From: G963664835 sp965220775
Lineage (GTDB): Bacteria > Chloroflexota > UBA6077 > FW602-bin22 > JBCLEL01
DNA: 64,000 nt
NCBI GenBank assembly: GCA_965220775.1
Contig: OZ244845.1
Span: forward strand, 2,914,001 to 2,978,000
Reading direction: 5' to 3'
Positions within the stretch are counted from its first letter, which is position 1; every line of letters starts with the position of its first letter. The notes under the pieces are model-generated. The model was not told where the DNA came from. It was given only the letters and a program-made list of their open reading frames with translations, and searched no databases. A program made the position numbers and the translations under genes. Positions 47,827 to 56,820 of the stretch are shown here, piece by piece.

Positions 47827-49566
47827 ATGCCCCTACCCATGGAAGCTGCGCGCGAGAGCACTCCCCAAACAAGGATCAAAGACCTGCCCACCGAGCAGCG
47901 TCGTGTCATTCGCGCGTGGTGCATCTACGACTGGGCCAACTCGGCGTTCGCCACCAGCGGCTTGGTCGCAATCTTCCCCGTCTACTTCGTATTCCTGTTC
48001 AAAGAGGCGCTGGGCGAGAGCACAACTTTTCTCGGCATCACGTTCACGGGGAGCTCCGTATGGAGCTTGGCAATCGCGATTTCAACCGCCACCGTCGCCC
48101 TGTCCAGTCCGGTCCTGGGCGTTATCTCCGACCGCATCCCGATCAAGAGGGCCCTGCTGTGGATATACACCGCAACTGGCGCCCTTTTTACCGTCCTGTC
48201 CTTCTTCTCCGCATACACCGGCCAACCCTGGGCATGGCTGATCGGAACATTCACGCTCGCCAACGTTGGATTCGCCGGCGGCCAGGTCTTTTATAACTCC
48301 TTCCTGCCCCACATCGGCCCGAAGCATTTGACAGATGACATCAGCAGCCGAGGCTACGCTTATGGCTACCTAGGCGGCGGGTTGTTGCTGCTAGTGCACC
48401 TGGTGTTGATTCTGATGACACAGGACACGGAATTGTCCGACATAGCTACCAGGGCATCCATTGCGTCCGTCGGCGTCTGGTGGTTTGGATGGGCGATATG
48501 GACGCTTCGAGTGGTGCCGGAACCGCCTATTCGCCGTCGCGTCGGCGGACTGAAGGCTCCGGCGGTTCTCGCCATGGGATTCAGGGAGTTGGGACGGACT
48601 TTCCGTGAGATCAGGCGATTCAGAGTAGTACTCGTCTACTTGGGCGCCTACCTGCTGTTCAACGATGGTCTTCAGACCGTAGTGGCGATCGCCGGCGCGT
48701 TTGCAGCCGATACGTTGGGGATTTCGCTCGCGTTCAATATGGCAACGATCGTCATCATCCAGTTCGTCGCTTCTCCCGGCGCTTTAGCCTTCGGATGGTT
48801 GGCCGACAAGATATCCACGAAGTCGGCGCTGATGGTTTCCTTGGGAGGATGGATCGTCATCGTCCTGTTCGGCGTCGCGATAGCACCCCTTTCGCCGAGC
48901 GCGCACAACGACTTCGACTTCCAACTCGCCCACCGGCCGGACAGCAACGACTACATTGTCCTTGTCGCGCCGGGTTCGTCGGAATCGCGGTACGAAATAC
49001 AGTCAGGAGAAGAAGCGTGGGTACTCGGTGACGGCGCCGTCCTGAAACCAAGCGCGGTCCGTGCCCTCCCAGATGCCGTCCGGGATTCGGATGACTTCAA
49101 GTTCAGCCTCTCGATTCAGGGTGGCGAGATGGATGGCAAGTCCGCCGTCGGCCCGCTCCATCCGTCCGTCCTCGGAACGGGTCCCGTAGATTGGTGGCCG
49201 GTCTTCGTCCGCTCGGTTCTGTGGAAGCCGCTTGGCTTCAACGCCGGCTTCCAGTGGTTGGTGCTCGGCGCCATGGTTGGGCTCGTGATCGGTGGTAGCC
49301 AGGCGCTCGCCAGGAGCCTGTTCGCCCAGATCACGCCGCAGTCGCGCAGCGGCGAGTTCTTCTCGTTCTTCGCCTTCACGAGCCGAGCGTCATCGGTATT
49401 CGGCCCGATGCTGTACATCATCGCAACCGCCGTCTTCGACACCCGTGTCGCCGTTACGTCGATCCTCCTGATCATCGTCGCGGGCACGATCGTGCTTAAG
49501 TGGGTGGACGTGGCGGAAGGGGTCAGAGTGGCGGCCCGCGAGCAAGCCAGGATCATGAACACCTAG
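47827..49566 (+). CDS. MFS transporter, Atg22/UMF1 family
   Basis: A 579-residue multi-pass permease with the UMF1/Atg22 N-terminal signature AWCIYDWANSAFATSGL and FVFLFKEALG, followed by about twelve membrane helices and an MFS loop (GVISDRIPIKRALLW). Relatives export amino acids or small solutes; the substrate is unknown. A polar segment of about 115 residues (about 358-475, starting SPSAHNDFDFQLAHRPDS) is inserted before the C-terminal helices and is predicted to face outward. The last helix block has GGSQALARSLFAQITPQSRS, also diagnostic. Confidence 0.88.
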   Translation: MPLPMEAARESTPQTRIKDLPTEQRRVIRAWCIYDWANSAFATSGLVAIFPVYFVFLFKEALGESTTFLGITFTGSSVWSLAIAISTATVALSSPVLGVISDRIPIKRALLWIYTATGALFTVLSFFSAYTGQPWAWLIGTFTLANVGFAGGQVFYNSFLPHIGPKHLTDDISSRGYAYGYLGGGLLLLVHLVLILMTQDTELSDIATRASIASVGVWWFGWAIWTLRVVPEPPIRRRVGGLKAPAVLAMGFRELGRTFREIRRFRVVLVYLGAYLLFNDGLQTVVAIAGAFAADTLGISLAFNMATIVIIQFVASPGALAFGWLADKISTKSALMVSLGGWIVIVLFGVAIAPLSPSAHNDFDFQLAHRPDSNDYIVLVAPGSSESRYEIQSGEEAWVLGDGAVLKPSAVRALPDAVRDSDDFKFSLSIQGGEMDGKSAVGPLHPSVLGTGPVDWWPVFVRSVLWKPLGFNAGFQWLVLGAMVGLVIGGSQALARSLFAQITPQSRSGEFFSFFAFTSRASSVFGPMLYIIATAVFDTRVAVTSILLIIVAGTIVLKWVDVAEGVRVAAREQARIMNT

Positions 49567-49681
49567 CTGCCGGGCCTGTACGCATTCGCCCAACTTCCGG
49601 CCATACTCTCCCGTACTCAAACGTGATGTACTATTCCAGTCAGGCCCGCCGAACCTCAATTAGCCGGACAGGAGTCGAGCC

Positions 49682-50740
49682 ATGGCTGACGACAGAGTAT
49701 TCCGAGTTGGGGTCACCCCCGATGTCATCAACTCACAGGGCGATCTCGATTGGGGAGGGGTTACCCTCAACCACCTCAAGCAGACGCCGGGTATCGAGGT
49801 CGATTACATAAGGGGGAACACACAGGTACTTTCCCCTAAGCAAGTCAAAGAATTCGACGCGATCTTCTCATTCGGCTGCGGATACGACAGAGCGACGTTC
49901 TCCGATCCAGATATGCGACTGGTGCTAATAGCAAGATTTGGTGTCGGATACGACAACGTTGACGTACAGGCCGCAACCGAGGCCGGCGTCATCATCACCA
50001 TTGCCCCAGACGGAGTCCGGAGGCCGATGGCCACTGCTATTCTGACCCTCATCCTGGCGCTATCGCATAAGCTATTGATCAAAGACCGGCTGATCCGCGC
50101 CGGCCGATGGGACGAGAGAACCGACCATATGGGAGTCGGTCTCACTGGTCGCGCTATCGGACTCATCGGCGTGGGCAACATCGGTCGAGACTTCTGCGAG
50201 ATCGTCCGGCCGTTGAATATGAAGCTGATGGGGCACGATCCCTACATTGATCAACCTGACGTAGAACCCTTGGGAGTTCGCCTTGTCAACCTCGACACCC
50301 TCTTACGCGAATCAGACTTCGTATGCGTAAATTGTCCGCTCACGAAAGAAACCGAAGGTTTGATCGGAGAGCGCGAACTGGCACTGATGAAGCCGACCGC
50401 CTTTCTGATCAATACTGCCCGTGGGCCAATAGTCGATGAGCGCGCTCTCTATTCGTCGCTTGCCAGCCACCAAATCGCCGGCGCCGGATTGGACGTGTTC
50501 GAATCTGAGCCGACTCCGGCCGACAACCCGATACTTCGCCTTGATAATGTCATCGTGATTCCACACTCAATATGCTGGACCGACGAGTGCTACTCGAAGA
50601 TGGAGGCCTCCGCCACCCAAGCGATTCTCGACGTCGCCCGTGGCGCAATTCCCCAGAGCGTCGTCAACAAGGAAGCTCTGAAACATCCCCGTCTACGCGA
50701 CCGGCTAGACCAATTGGCCGCAGAGAATACTCAGTCTTAG
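49682..50740 (+). CDS. D-isomer 2-hydroxyacid dehydrogenase (phosphoglycerate dehydrogenase/CtBP-like)
   Basis: A 352-residue NAD-dependent dehydrogenase of the SerA/GyaR/CtBP superfamily. The substrate domain contains ARFGVGYDNVDVQAATEAGV, the Rossmann motif is GLIGVGNIGRDFCE, and the catalytic triad is Arg in INTARGPIVDE, Glu in AGLDVFESEP, and His in VIPHSICWTDE. No ACT domain is present, so serine feedback is unlikely. The substrate is some 2-ketoacid or 2-hydroxyacid. The start is ATG with AGGAG 8 bases upstream. Confidence 0.9.
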   Translation: MADDRVFRVGVTPDVINSQGDLDWGGVTLNHLKQTPGIEVDYIRGNTQVLSPKQVKEFDAIFSFGCGYDRATFSDPDMRLVLIARFGVGYDNVDVQAATEAGVIITIAPDGVRRPMATAILTLILALSHKLLIKDRLIRAGRWDERTDHMGVGLTGRAIGLIGVGNIGRDFCEIVRPLNMKLMGHDPYIDQPDVEPLGVRLVNLDTLLRESDFVCVNCPLTKETEGLIGERELALMKPTAFLINTARGPIVDERALYSSLASHQIAGAGLDVFESEPTPADNPILRLDNVIVIPHSICWTDECYSKMEASATQAILDVARGAIPQSVVNKEALKHPRLRDRLDQLAAENTQS

Positions 50741-50754
50741 CTAGTAAGAAAATA

Positions 50755-50950
50755 GACGGGTCCCGTCATGCCCGTAGGGCCCGCAGTCGAGAGCGAAAAA
50801 TGTAGCGCGGGGGCTTGTCCCCAGCAAAGGACGCTCCGCCAGCCGGCCGGAAGTGGCGTCCGACCCGGGAGCCCCACCATCCAACCCCTAATCTCATACC
50901 TTGGTATGCCGGCGCCAGCCGGAATCGGCGATTGCCAAATCAATCCGACC
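50755..50950. repeat. palindromic repeat modules
   Basis: Short set of the window-wide modules: TGTAGCGCGGGGGCTTGTCC and TACCTTGGTATGCCGGCGCC with GCCGGC arms. No gene. Confidence 0.75.
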
Positions 50951-50956
50951 CCCAAG

Positions 50957-50984
50957 TTGGATTGGGGATGGATAGATATATAAT
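50957..50984 (+). promoter_or_regulatory. candidate promoter of the DUF3604 gene
   Basis: TTGGAT (50957-50962), a 16-base spacer and TATAAT (50979-50984) stand about 78 bases upstream of the chosen ATG. GGAGAG at about 51048 is the ribosome site. Confidence 0.5.
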
Positions 50985-51061
50985 GGGGCACCCCCAGCCA
51001 AGGGTTGCGCCAACTCCCTCCTCCCTGGCTGGAATTCCCATCCTTCGGAGAGAGACTCACA

Positions 51062-53320
51062 ATGTACAGACCGCTTGACAGGCAACTGGTAGAACCCTAC
51101 TCCAATTGGGATGTCGATCAGATTAGACGGATGTTCGGTCACGCCGAGCTAACGCCGGCCGATCCGGTCACGGTTGGTGAGTTCGGCTCCTGGTCCATCA
51201 CCTATTTCACCGGCGCATATGGACTTGGGCGCTTTGGCAGGGTAGCTCTGCCATTCAAGTACGTTTCCGGATGGGGAGCATTCCAAAACACCGACCCCTC
51301 AGCCGACAACTATTTCTCAGTCGAATGCAGCAATCCCGACGCGAACATCGAGTTGTTGATCGAGCACCCCCAGTCATCGGTATTCCCGCTGCATCACGCA
51401 GCCACCGCGGTAGTAGGAGGCCTGTCGCTTGGCGAAGGCGAGTGGATCCGATTCAATTTGGGAGACACTTCACAGGGGAGCAGAGGATGGCGAGTCCAGC
51501 ACTTCAGTGAGGACGCCCATCCCTGGTCGGTCTGGGTCGACGCTTTCATGTCTCGTCATTACGTCCAGGTTCCCGGCGTCCCTCCACTGAGAATTGTGGC
51601 CGGCGCCGCCGGTCGCCTCACCTTGACCATGCCTTCCAACACAACGCCGAACGAGCCGGCATGGCTCTCCGCGCGTGTTGTCGACCGCTTCAACAACACG
51701 GCGACAAGCTTCCGGGGATCGATGCGCATGGAGCAGCAACCGGACGTGGCCGGCTTGCCCAAATTCGTCGAGTTCGGCGAGGCCGAGCAGGGCGTCGCGC
51801 GACTTGAGGGGATTTCCGTTCGAAAGCCGGGGATAGTCCGGCTCAAGGCCGAAGTGCCGGGCGCGGCTATGAACGCGATTAGCAATCCCGTTCAGTGTGC
51901 CGACGACTTCGAACGCCGTCTGTACTTTGGAGACCTCCAGAGCCAGTCGAACGAGACCGCCGGAACCAACACCGCAGAGTCCCTGTTCCAATTCGCCCGA
52001 AATGTCTCCTGCATCGACTTCCTGGCCCACACCGCCAATGACTGGGAGCTGCAACAGGAGGACTACGAAAAGATTCGCGGCCTGGCGCGAGATTACAACG
52101 AGCCCGGTCGCTTCGTCACCATCCAGGCTTACGAGTGGTCCGGCCTTACGCCGGGAGGAGGCGACCACTGCGTTCTCTACCTGCGAGACGACCAACCGAT
52201 CTACCGAAGCGGACACTTCAAGGTCTTCGATGGCTCAGATACCGAGATGGACCGGTATCCTGTGAGTGCGTTGCTAGAGACGTTTCGCGGCAGGAACGAC
52301 GTGTTTGTCACACCACACGTTGGCGGGCGCATGGCGACACTTGACGACTTCGACCCGACGTTGATGCCATATTTGGAAATATGCTCCACTCATGGAAGGT
52401 TCGAGTGGTACGGCCGCGAAGCGATCGAGCGAGGGCTGACCATCGGATTTGTGGGATCGACCGATGACCACACCGGCCGGCCCGGTGCCGGGTACAGCGC
52501 CTTCGCCGACGCCCGAAGAGGCGGCCTCGCCGCGGTATATTCCTCTAACCTCACCAGGCAAAGCCTCTGGGACGGAATCCGAAGGCGCCACGTATACGCC
52601 ACTACCGGCGAACGCATCATTCTCGATGTCAAGGTGAATGGCGCGTCTATGGGTGAGGAGGTGCGTCTGAGCGAAACTCCGGCCATCGACGTGGAGATTC
52701 ACGCAACCGGACCCATTCGATCGCTGGAAGTGCTACGCGACTTGGACGTTATCTACTCTCACGGCCTGACGCGCGGGGAAGCGTTCGCGGCCGATAGACT
52801 CCGTTTCGAATGGAGCGACCCGGATGCTCGCGCCAAGGGCCCCATACAGTGGGACGGCGATCTTGAAATCTCGCATGGACGCATCGCCTCAGCAAGTAGA
52901 TATGCTTACCACTCGCCGGTGGAGCCAATCACCGAGGTCTCGGAGCGTCGAGTGAGTTGGATTTCGACAACCGATCTCGGCAGCGTCACGTTTACCGGCA
53001 GGGGTCGCGGCGACCAGGATGGCCTGCTCATATCTCTTGAAGGGGCCGATCAAGCAATCCTTACATTCCGAACCCGTCCTGTCTCCTTTCAACAAAGTGT
53101 CTCCGCGCTTCTGACCAAGGCGCACAACTACTCCGGCGACGGACTACAAGGCGGCCTGACCGCCGGCCCGGTCCCGGAACAGCCCGGGCCACTGGACGTT
53201 GAGTTCACGTTCCGCGACGACGACGCCCCGGCCGGCCGCCACGCATATTGGGTTCGCGCAATCCAAGAGGACAATGAAATCGCCTGGAGCTCGCCCACGT
53301 GGGTGGACCTCGACATCTGA
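51062..53320 (+). CDS. DUF3604 family protein (PHP-like metal hydrolase)
   Basis: A 752-residue protein of the DUF3604 family, which resembles PHP-type metallo-phosphoesterases but has no fixed function. The N-terminal about 290 residues form beta-rich Ig-like segments. The DUF3604 core includes RRLYFGDLQSQSNETAG, NVSCIDFLAHTAND, FVTIQAYEWSG, DVFVTPHVGG, FVGSTDDHTGRPGAGY and RHVYATTGERIILDV, with many His/Asp pairs that may bind metals. A C-terminal beta domain (about 540-752) follows. The start at 51062 is set by GGAGAG; upstream codons lie in repeat. No signal peptide is obvious. Confidence 0.82.
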   Translation: MYRPLDRQLVEPYSNWDVDQIRRMFGHAELTPADPVTVGEFGSWSITYFTGAYGLGRFGRVALPFKYVSGWGAFQNTDPSADNYFSVECSNPDANIELLIEHPQSSVFPLHHAATAVVGGLSLGEGEWIRFNLGDTSQGSRGWRVQHFSEDAHPWSVWVDAFMSRHYVQVPGVPPLRIVAGAAGRLTLTMPSNTTPNEPAWLSARVVDRFNNTATSFRGSMRMEQQPDVAGLPKFVEFGEAEQGVARLEGISVRKPGIVRLKAEVPGAAMNAISNPVQCADDFERRLYFGDLQSQSNETAGTNTAESLFQFARNVSCIDFLAHTANDWELQQEDYEKIRGLARDYNEPGRFVTIQAYEWSGLTPGGGDHCVLYLRDDQPIYRSGHFKVFDGSDTEMDRYPVSALLETFRGRNDVFVTPHVGGRMATLDDFDPTLMPYLEICSTHGRFEWYGREAIERGLTIGFVGSTDDHTGRPGAGYSAFADARRGGLAAVYSSNLTRQSLWDGIRRRHVYATTGERIILDVKVNGASMGEEVRLSETPAIDVEIHATGPIRSLEVLRDLDVIYSHGLTRGEAFAADRLRFEWSDPDARAKGPIQWDGDLEISHGRIASASRYAYHSPVEPITEVSERRVSWISTTDLGSVTFTGRGRGDQDGLLISLEGADQAILTFRTRPVSFQQSVSALLTKAHNYSGDGLQGGLTAGPVPEQPGPLDVEFTFRDDDAPAGRHAYWVRAIQEDNEIAWSSPTWVDLDI

Positions 53321-53424
53321 CCGGCTCTAAATCGCGCGATTAGGCGAGGACTCCAAATGTGCCGGCGAGTAAGTCCTCGAGGCAGCGGTCAGTTTTTTCA
53401 AAGCCCGACGAAACTGGCGTGAAG

Positions 53425-53430
53425 TATAAT
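53425..53430 (+). promoter_or_regulatory. candidate -10 box of the PCD-halogenase unit
   Basis: TATAAT lies 75 bases upstream of the PCD start in an otherwise featureless 185-base gap. No strong -35 hexamer is visible. Confidence 0.4.
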
Positions 53431-53505
53431 CTTGCCTGGAAAACCGAGCTGCGCACGCCAGCGTAGGTGACCTAGGCAATTCAACGCCGTCCCGGGGTAT
53501 GACCG

Positions 53506-54285
53506 ATGCAGACTGATCTGGCCGAACGCGTATGCCTGCCGTGCAGAGGGGACGTCCCCCCTCTGACCTCCGCCCAAATCACGCCATTGCTCGAACAGGT
53601 CTTTGGATGGCATGTCGACGCCGGCAAGAAGATACACAAGTCTTACCAGTTCGAAGACTTCGTGGGCGCCGTCGATTTCGTCAACCAGGTTGCGGAGGTG
53701 GCCGAGGAACAAGGTCATCATCCCGACCTGCTTGTGCGCTGGGGTGAGGTCCAGGTGTTCCTCTGGACTCACAAGATCGATGGCCTCAACGAGGCTGACT
53801 TCATAATGGCGGCCAAGATCGATCGGATCTTCGGAACGCGGCGGGCAATCGCTCGAAACACCGCTCGCACCACGAATCAGCTTGATATCACCCATTACGC
53901 CGTGACCGGCGAAGGATGGACCATAAACCCAGACCACGACATGCAGTGGCCCCCGACCATTGCGGATCAAACCCCTCCTCAAGCCGGCGAGATCAGTTCG
54001 GCGAAAGCCGAGTTGACGTGGCGACAACAAGGGTGGGTGAGTACGAGATTCTCTGTGGAGGTCACTGATGGAGCAAGTTGGTTCACCGTGGAGACATTCG
54101 ACGAGGATTCGCCACCGCCGGCTGACTTGACTCAGGTGACCTACAACCTCTCTGCTGTGCTCGACATTGCGGATAAGCTCAACTCGGCGCACTTTCGCTG
54201 GCGCAGTCCAGCCACCGGCGCAGCCGGCGCGGATGGATTCACCATCTCTATCGCGAGTATTCGCTTGGTAGTCAACGGCAGTTAG
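53506..54285 (+). CDS. pterin-4a-carbinolamine dehydratase fused to a C-terminal beta-rich domain
   Basis: 259 residues. Residues about 1-112 are a complete PCD (phhB/DcoH) domain, which dehydrates the carbinolamine formed by pterin-dependent hydroxylases. The diagnostic EEQGHHPDLLVRW then VFLWTHKIDGLNEADF has the paired histidines, the third His and the Asp. Ordinary bacterial PCDs end there. The remaining about 145 residues (from THYAVTGEGWTINPD) are rich in beta-type patterns and Trp/Thr/Ser, like a lectin or galactose-binding sandwich, and I cannot assign them. It lies 47 bases before the halogenase-like gene on the same strand, so the two form a likely operon. Confidence 0.8.
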   Translation: MQTDLAERVCLPCRGDVPPLTSAQITPLLEQVFGWHVDAGKKIHKSYQFEDFVGAVDFVNQVAEVAEEQGHHPDLLVRWGEVQVFLWTHKIDGLNEADFIMAAKIDRIFGTRRAIARNTARTTNQLDITHYAVTGEGWTINPDHDMQWPPTIADQTPPQAGEISSAKAELTWRQQGWVSTRFSVEVTDGASWFTVETFDEDSPPPADLTQVTYNLSAVLDIADKLNSAHFRWRSPATGAAGADGFTISIASIRLVVNGS

Positions 54286-54332
54286 CCTGGAGTATCGCTA
54301 CTTCTCAATATCCAGCGGCTTTGGGAGACCAG

Positions 54333-56228
54333 ATGTCTGAAATGCGGCTTAGTCGAGGCAAGAACTCGACTTCGGAGTACGACGCCATAGTAATCGGTGG
54401 GGGCCCTGCCGGCTCGACCGTTGCAAGTTTATTGTCACAGTGGGGCCGTCGAGTCCTTCTCTTGGAAAAGGAGGTCTTTCCGCGGCATCACATCGGCGAG
54501 TCCCTGCTGCCGGGGACCGTCATAGTAATGCGTCGACTAGGCGTATTCGAAAAGGTAGCGCGTGCCGGATTCGTCCCTAAGCACGGCGCCACTTACGTCT
54601 GGGGTAAATCGCGAAAACCGTGGACGATTCAATTCGCCGAGCTGAGCGATAAACCGCTGGGGTTCAGCGGCAAACCTCAGAATTCGTTCCAAGTAGACAG
54701 AGCCAAGTTCGACAAGATCCTCCTCGATCACAGCCGCGAGTCCGGCGTCACGGTTATGGAGGGATGCGCGGTAACCAGCGTCACTCGAGACGCCAATCAA
54801 GTAATGCACGTCGACTATTTGGATCGAGAGAAGCATGCCCAAACCGCCAGAGGCCTCATTTGCGTGGATGCGTCTGGGCAGAACTGCATTCTCGGCGACA
54901 AGATGGGACTCCGCGACTTCAATGAGTCGTTGAGAAATATCGCGGTTTATAGTTACTTCCAGGGCGGCAAGCCATTAGGCGACCTCGTTCCGGACCTCAA
55001 TTCTGAGAGCAACGGAAACATCTTCGTCGCGGCTAATGAGATCGGCTGGGTCTGGTACATCCCACTCGGCGACGATCGTTACAGCGTCGGATTGGTGACC
55101 CAGGGAGCGAATTCGCGAGAGATCAACCGGGCGGGTCGGTCCAAGTATTACCGGGATAGCCTTGACGCGACCCCCGAGATCGCGCATTTACTCAGAGAAG
55201 CCCGGATGGAATCTGACTCTGTCTACTCCCAAAGTGACTGGTCATACATCTGTAGGAAGGTTCAGGGGCCAGGTTACCTTCTTGTTGGAGACGCCGCCGC
55301 CTTTGTCGATCCTATCCTATCCACCGGCGTCCACCTCGCGATGGACGGTGCCCTCAAGGCCGCCTTGGCGATCAATACCTCGCTGACTGACGCCCAGGTG
55401 ACTGACAGAGCGATGGAGTGGTACGAGCGCGAGTACCAGAAATCGGCGTCAGACTACCTCCACATGGCCCAGCACTGGTACCACGGACACAGAAGCCAGG
55501 CCGCTTGGTTTTCGCAAGCGAAGCAGCTGGTAGCGCCAGAATCGAATCTGTCGGTCCGTCAGGCATTCATTCAGTTGTCCGGCGCGTACTCCACCGGAAT
55601 CCAGGGCCAAACTGATGTGAACCTATCGGCCTTGGGCGGATTTTCGCCCGGTCAACTCAACGCAATGTACGAGAATTTTGAAACCGTGGTTCCGGCGAAC
55701 GCCCAAGAGTCACAGGACCATCTCGAAGAACGAAGGGTCACTCGCAAGTCTTCTAGCACATTCAAACTGAGAAACATCGAAGGAAGCATGCCCGCTCTCG
55801 GACCCGGCATTCGCTACGACCCCTACATGCTGGAGGAAGACAACCTGCTGATCCCTTGCATCCAGGTCGTCAAGCACGTGGACGGCGTTCAACGGATGCA
55901 ACGTGCACTCGGTGAAGGATACTTGCCCTTGCTCCAACGAGTCGACGGCGAGAAATCGGTCCAAGAAATCGCGACCGAGCTAGCTCGTTTGCCTAAACTG
56001 TCGACACAGGGTGATGCATCCGAGCTCAAGCAATTCATCACCAACGCGTTCAAACAGCTCTACGAAGATGGCGTGCTAGTGTCAGCCAGTCAGCGGCGGC
56101 CGGCGACCGTAAAACGAAGTGACAATGTGCGTGCGCCGGCTCCGGTGAAGAGGATTGGCCGCAATCATCCCTGCCCTTGTGGCAGCGGCAAGAAATACAA
56201 GCGGTGCCATGGCCGGGAAGCATCGTGA
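54333..56228 (+). CDS. flavin-dependent halogenase-like protein with winged-helix-like tail and SEC-C motif
   Basis: 631 residues. The FAD-binding GGGPAGS (22-28), HHIGESLLP (52-60), GWVWYIP (238-244, the WxWxIP motif that blocks monooxygenation), GDAAAFVDPILSTG (319-332, with FxxPxxSxG) and Lys83 in VPKHGATYVWG together form the flavin-dependent halogenase set, closest in style to CmlS/PltA types. Residues about 505-590, with LQRVDGEKSVQEIATELA and LYEDGVLV, resemble PqqD/winged-helix folds. The C-terminus carries a SEC-C zinc motif, HPCPCGSGKKYKRCHG (Cys614, Cys616, Cys625, His626). The start at 54333 has GGGAGA upstream. A geranylgeranyl-reductase-like hydroxylase is the alternative. Confidence 0.75.
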   Translation: MSEMRLSRGKNSTSEYDAIVIGGGPAGSTVASLLSQWGRRVLLLEKEVFPRHHIGESLLPGTVIVMRRLGVFEKVARAGFVPKHGATYVWGKSRKPWTIQFAELSDKPLGFSGKPQNSFQVDRAKFDKILLDHSRESGVTVMEGCAVTSVTRDANQVMHVDYLDREKHAQTARGLICVDASGQNCILGDKMGLRDFNESLRNIAVYSYFQGGKPLGDLVPDLNSESNGNIFVAANEIGWVWYIPLGDDRYSVGLVTQGANSREINRAGRSKYYRDSLDATPEIAHLLREARMESDSVYSQSDWSYICRKVQGPGYLLVGDAAAFVDPILSTGVHLAMDGALKAALAINTSLTDAQVTDRAMEWYEREYQKSASDYLHMAQHWYHGHRSQAAWFSQAKQLVAPESNLSVRQAFIQLSGAYSTGIQGQTDVNLSALGGFSPGQLNAMYENFETVVPANAQESQDHLEERRVTRKSSSTFKLRNIEGSMPALGPGIRYDPYMLEEDNLLIPCIQVVKHVDGVQRMQRALGEGYLPLLQRVDGEKSVQEIATELARLPKLSTQGDASELKQFITNAFKQLYEDGVLVSASQRRPATVKRSDNVRAPAPVKRIGRNHPCPCGSGKKYKRCHGREAS

Positions 56229-56373
56229 CCAATCACGAAGGCCGGCAATTGTCCTCGATGGCCAGCACGTCGCAGGGGTTTTCAATTATTTAATGTTTGG
56301 GACTTCTAGAGCGTTTTCCTGGGCCGACAAGCAGTTGATCGAAACAGTCAACGCACTAAGGCCATTTCGATAG
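56209..56373 (+). CDS. doubtful small ORF overlapping the halogenase 3' end
   Basis: A 54-residue reading frame beginning MAGKHRDQSRRPAIVLDG and containing FNYLMFGTSRAFSWADKQLI. Its first 20 bases overlap the halogenase end in another frame. There is no clear ribosome site and no family. It could be a small coupled gene or chance. Confidence 0.2.
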   Translation: MAGKHRDQSRRPAIVLDGQHVAGVFNYLMFGTSRAFSWADKQLIETVNALRPFR

Positions 56374-56379
56374 TCCGCA

Positions 56380-56465
56380 AACCGCACGTCGTCATTCCAG
56401 CGAAAACCTGCCCTGTACTCCGATACGGGGGCAGGAATCCAGAGGGGTGGGAGGAGGCGAGACCG
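56380..56465. repeat. palindromic repeat modules
   Basis: Copies of the CGTCATTCCAGCGAAAACCTG and CCCTGTACTCCGATACGGGG modules of the window-wide family, diverged, ahead of the ABC transporter promoter region. From here to 56680 nothing else is recognisable. Confidence 0.65.
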
Positions 56466-56684
56466 CCGCCAGTCTTACGCTCGTGAATTCCGACTACCCA
56501 CTACGTCACCCTGGCGAAAGCCCTGGCCAGAATCCATCTATAGCGTATCAGTCTTGGTAGCAGCGAATATTAGAGAATCAAAATTCCCTGAGCACGTCGA
56601 ACGTGAATGACGTCCTTGGGCCGCTGCTTTGTACAATTGGATACCGTCAGGATTCGGCCACTGGTATCCAAACTTGCGGATGTG

Positions 56685-56690
56685 TATAAT
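56685..56690 (+). promoter_or_regulatory. candidate -10 box of the ABC transporter operon
   Basis: TATAAT lies 131 bases upstream of the binding-protein start, leaving a long 5' leader. The -35 position is poorly matched, which is common where a sugar-responsive activator is needed. No operator palindrome was recognised. Confidence 0.4.
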
Positions 56691-56820
56691 GGTGGCGGCT
56701 CATTTTAACGTTGCAGAAACTTTGGGAAAGGGGGGATGCGTACAAGATTTGAATCCACGCCTATCCTAAATCTGTCAATGCACAAGACTCGAGGCCAACA
56801 TTTTCGTTAGGAGAATTCAG

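Noticed and set aside
53401..53505. Possible riboswitch upstream of the PCD gene
   Set aside because: The leader after the TATAAT is only about 75 bases with no conserved aptamer motif that I could recognise.
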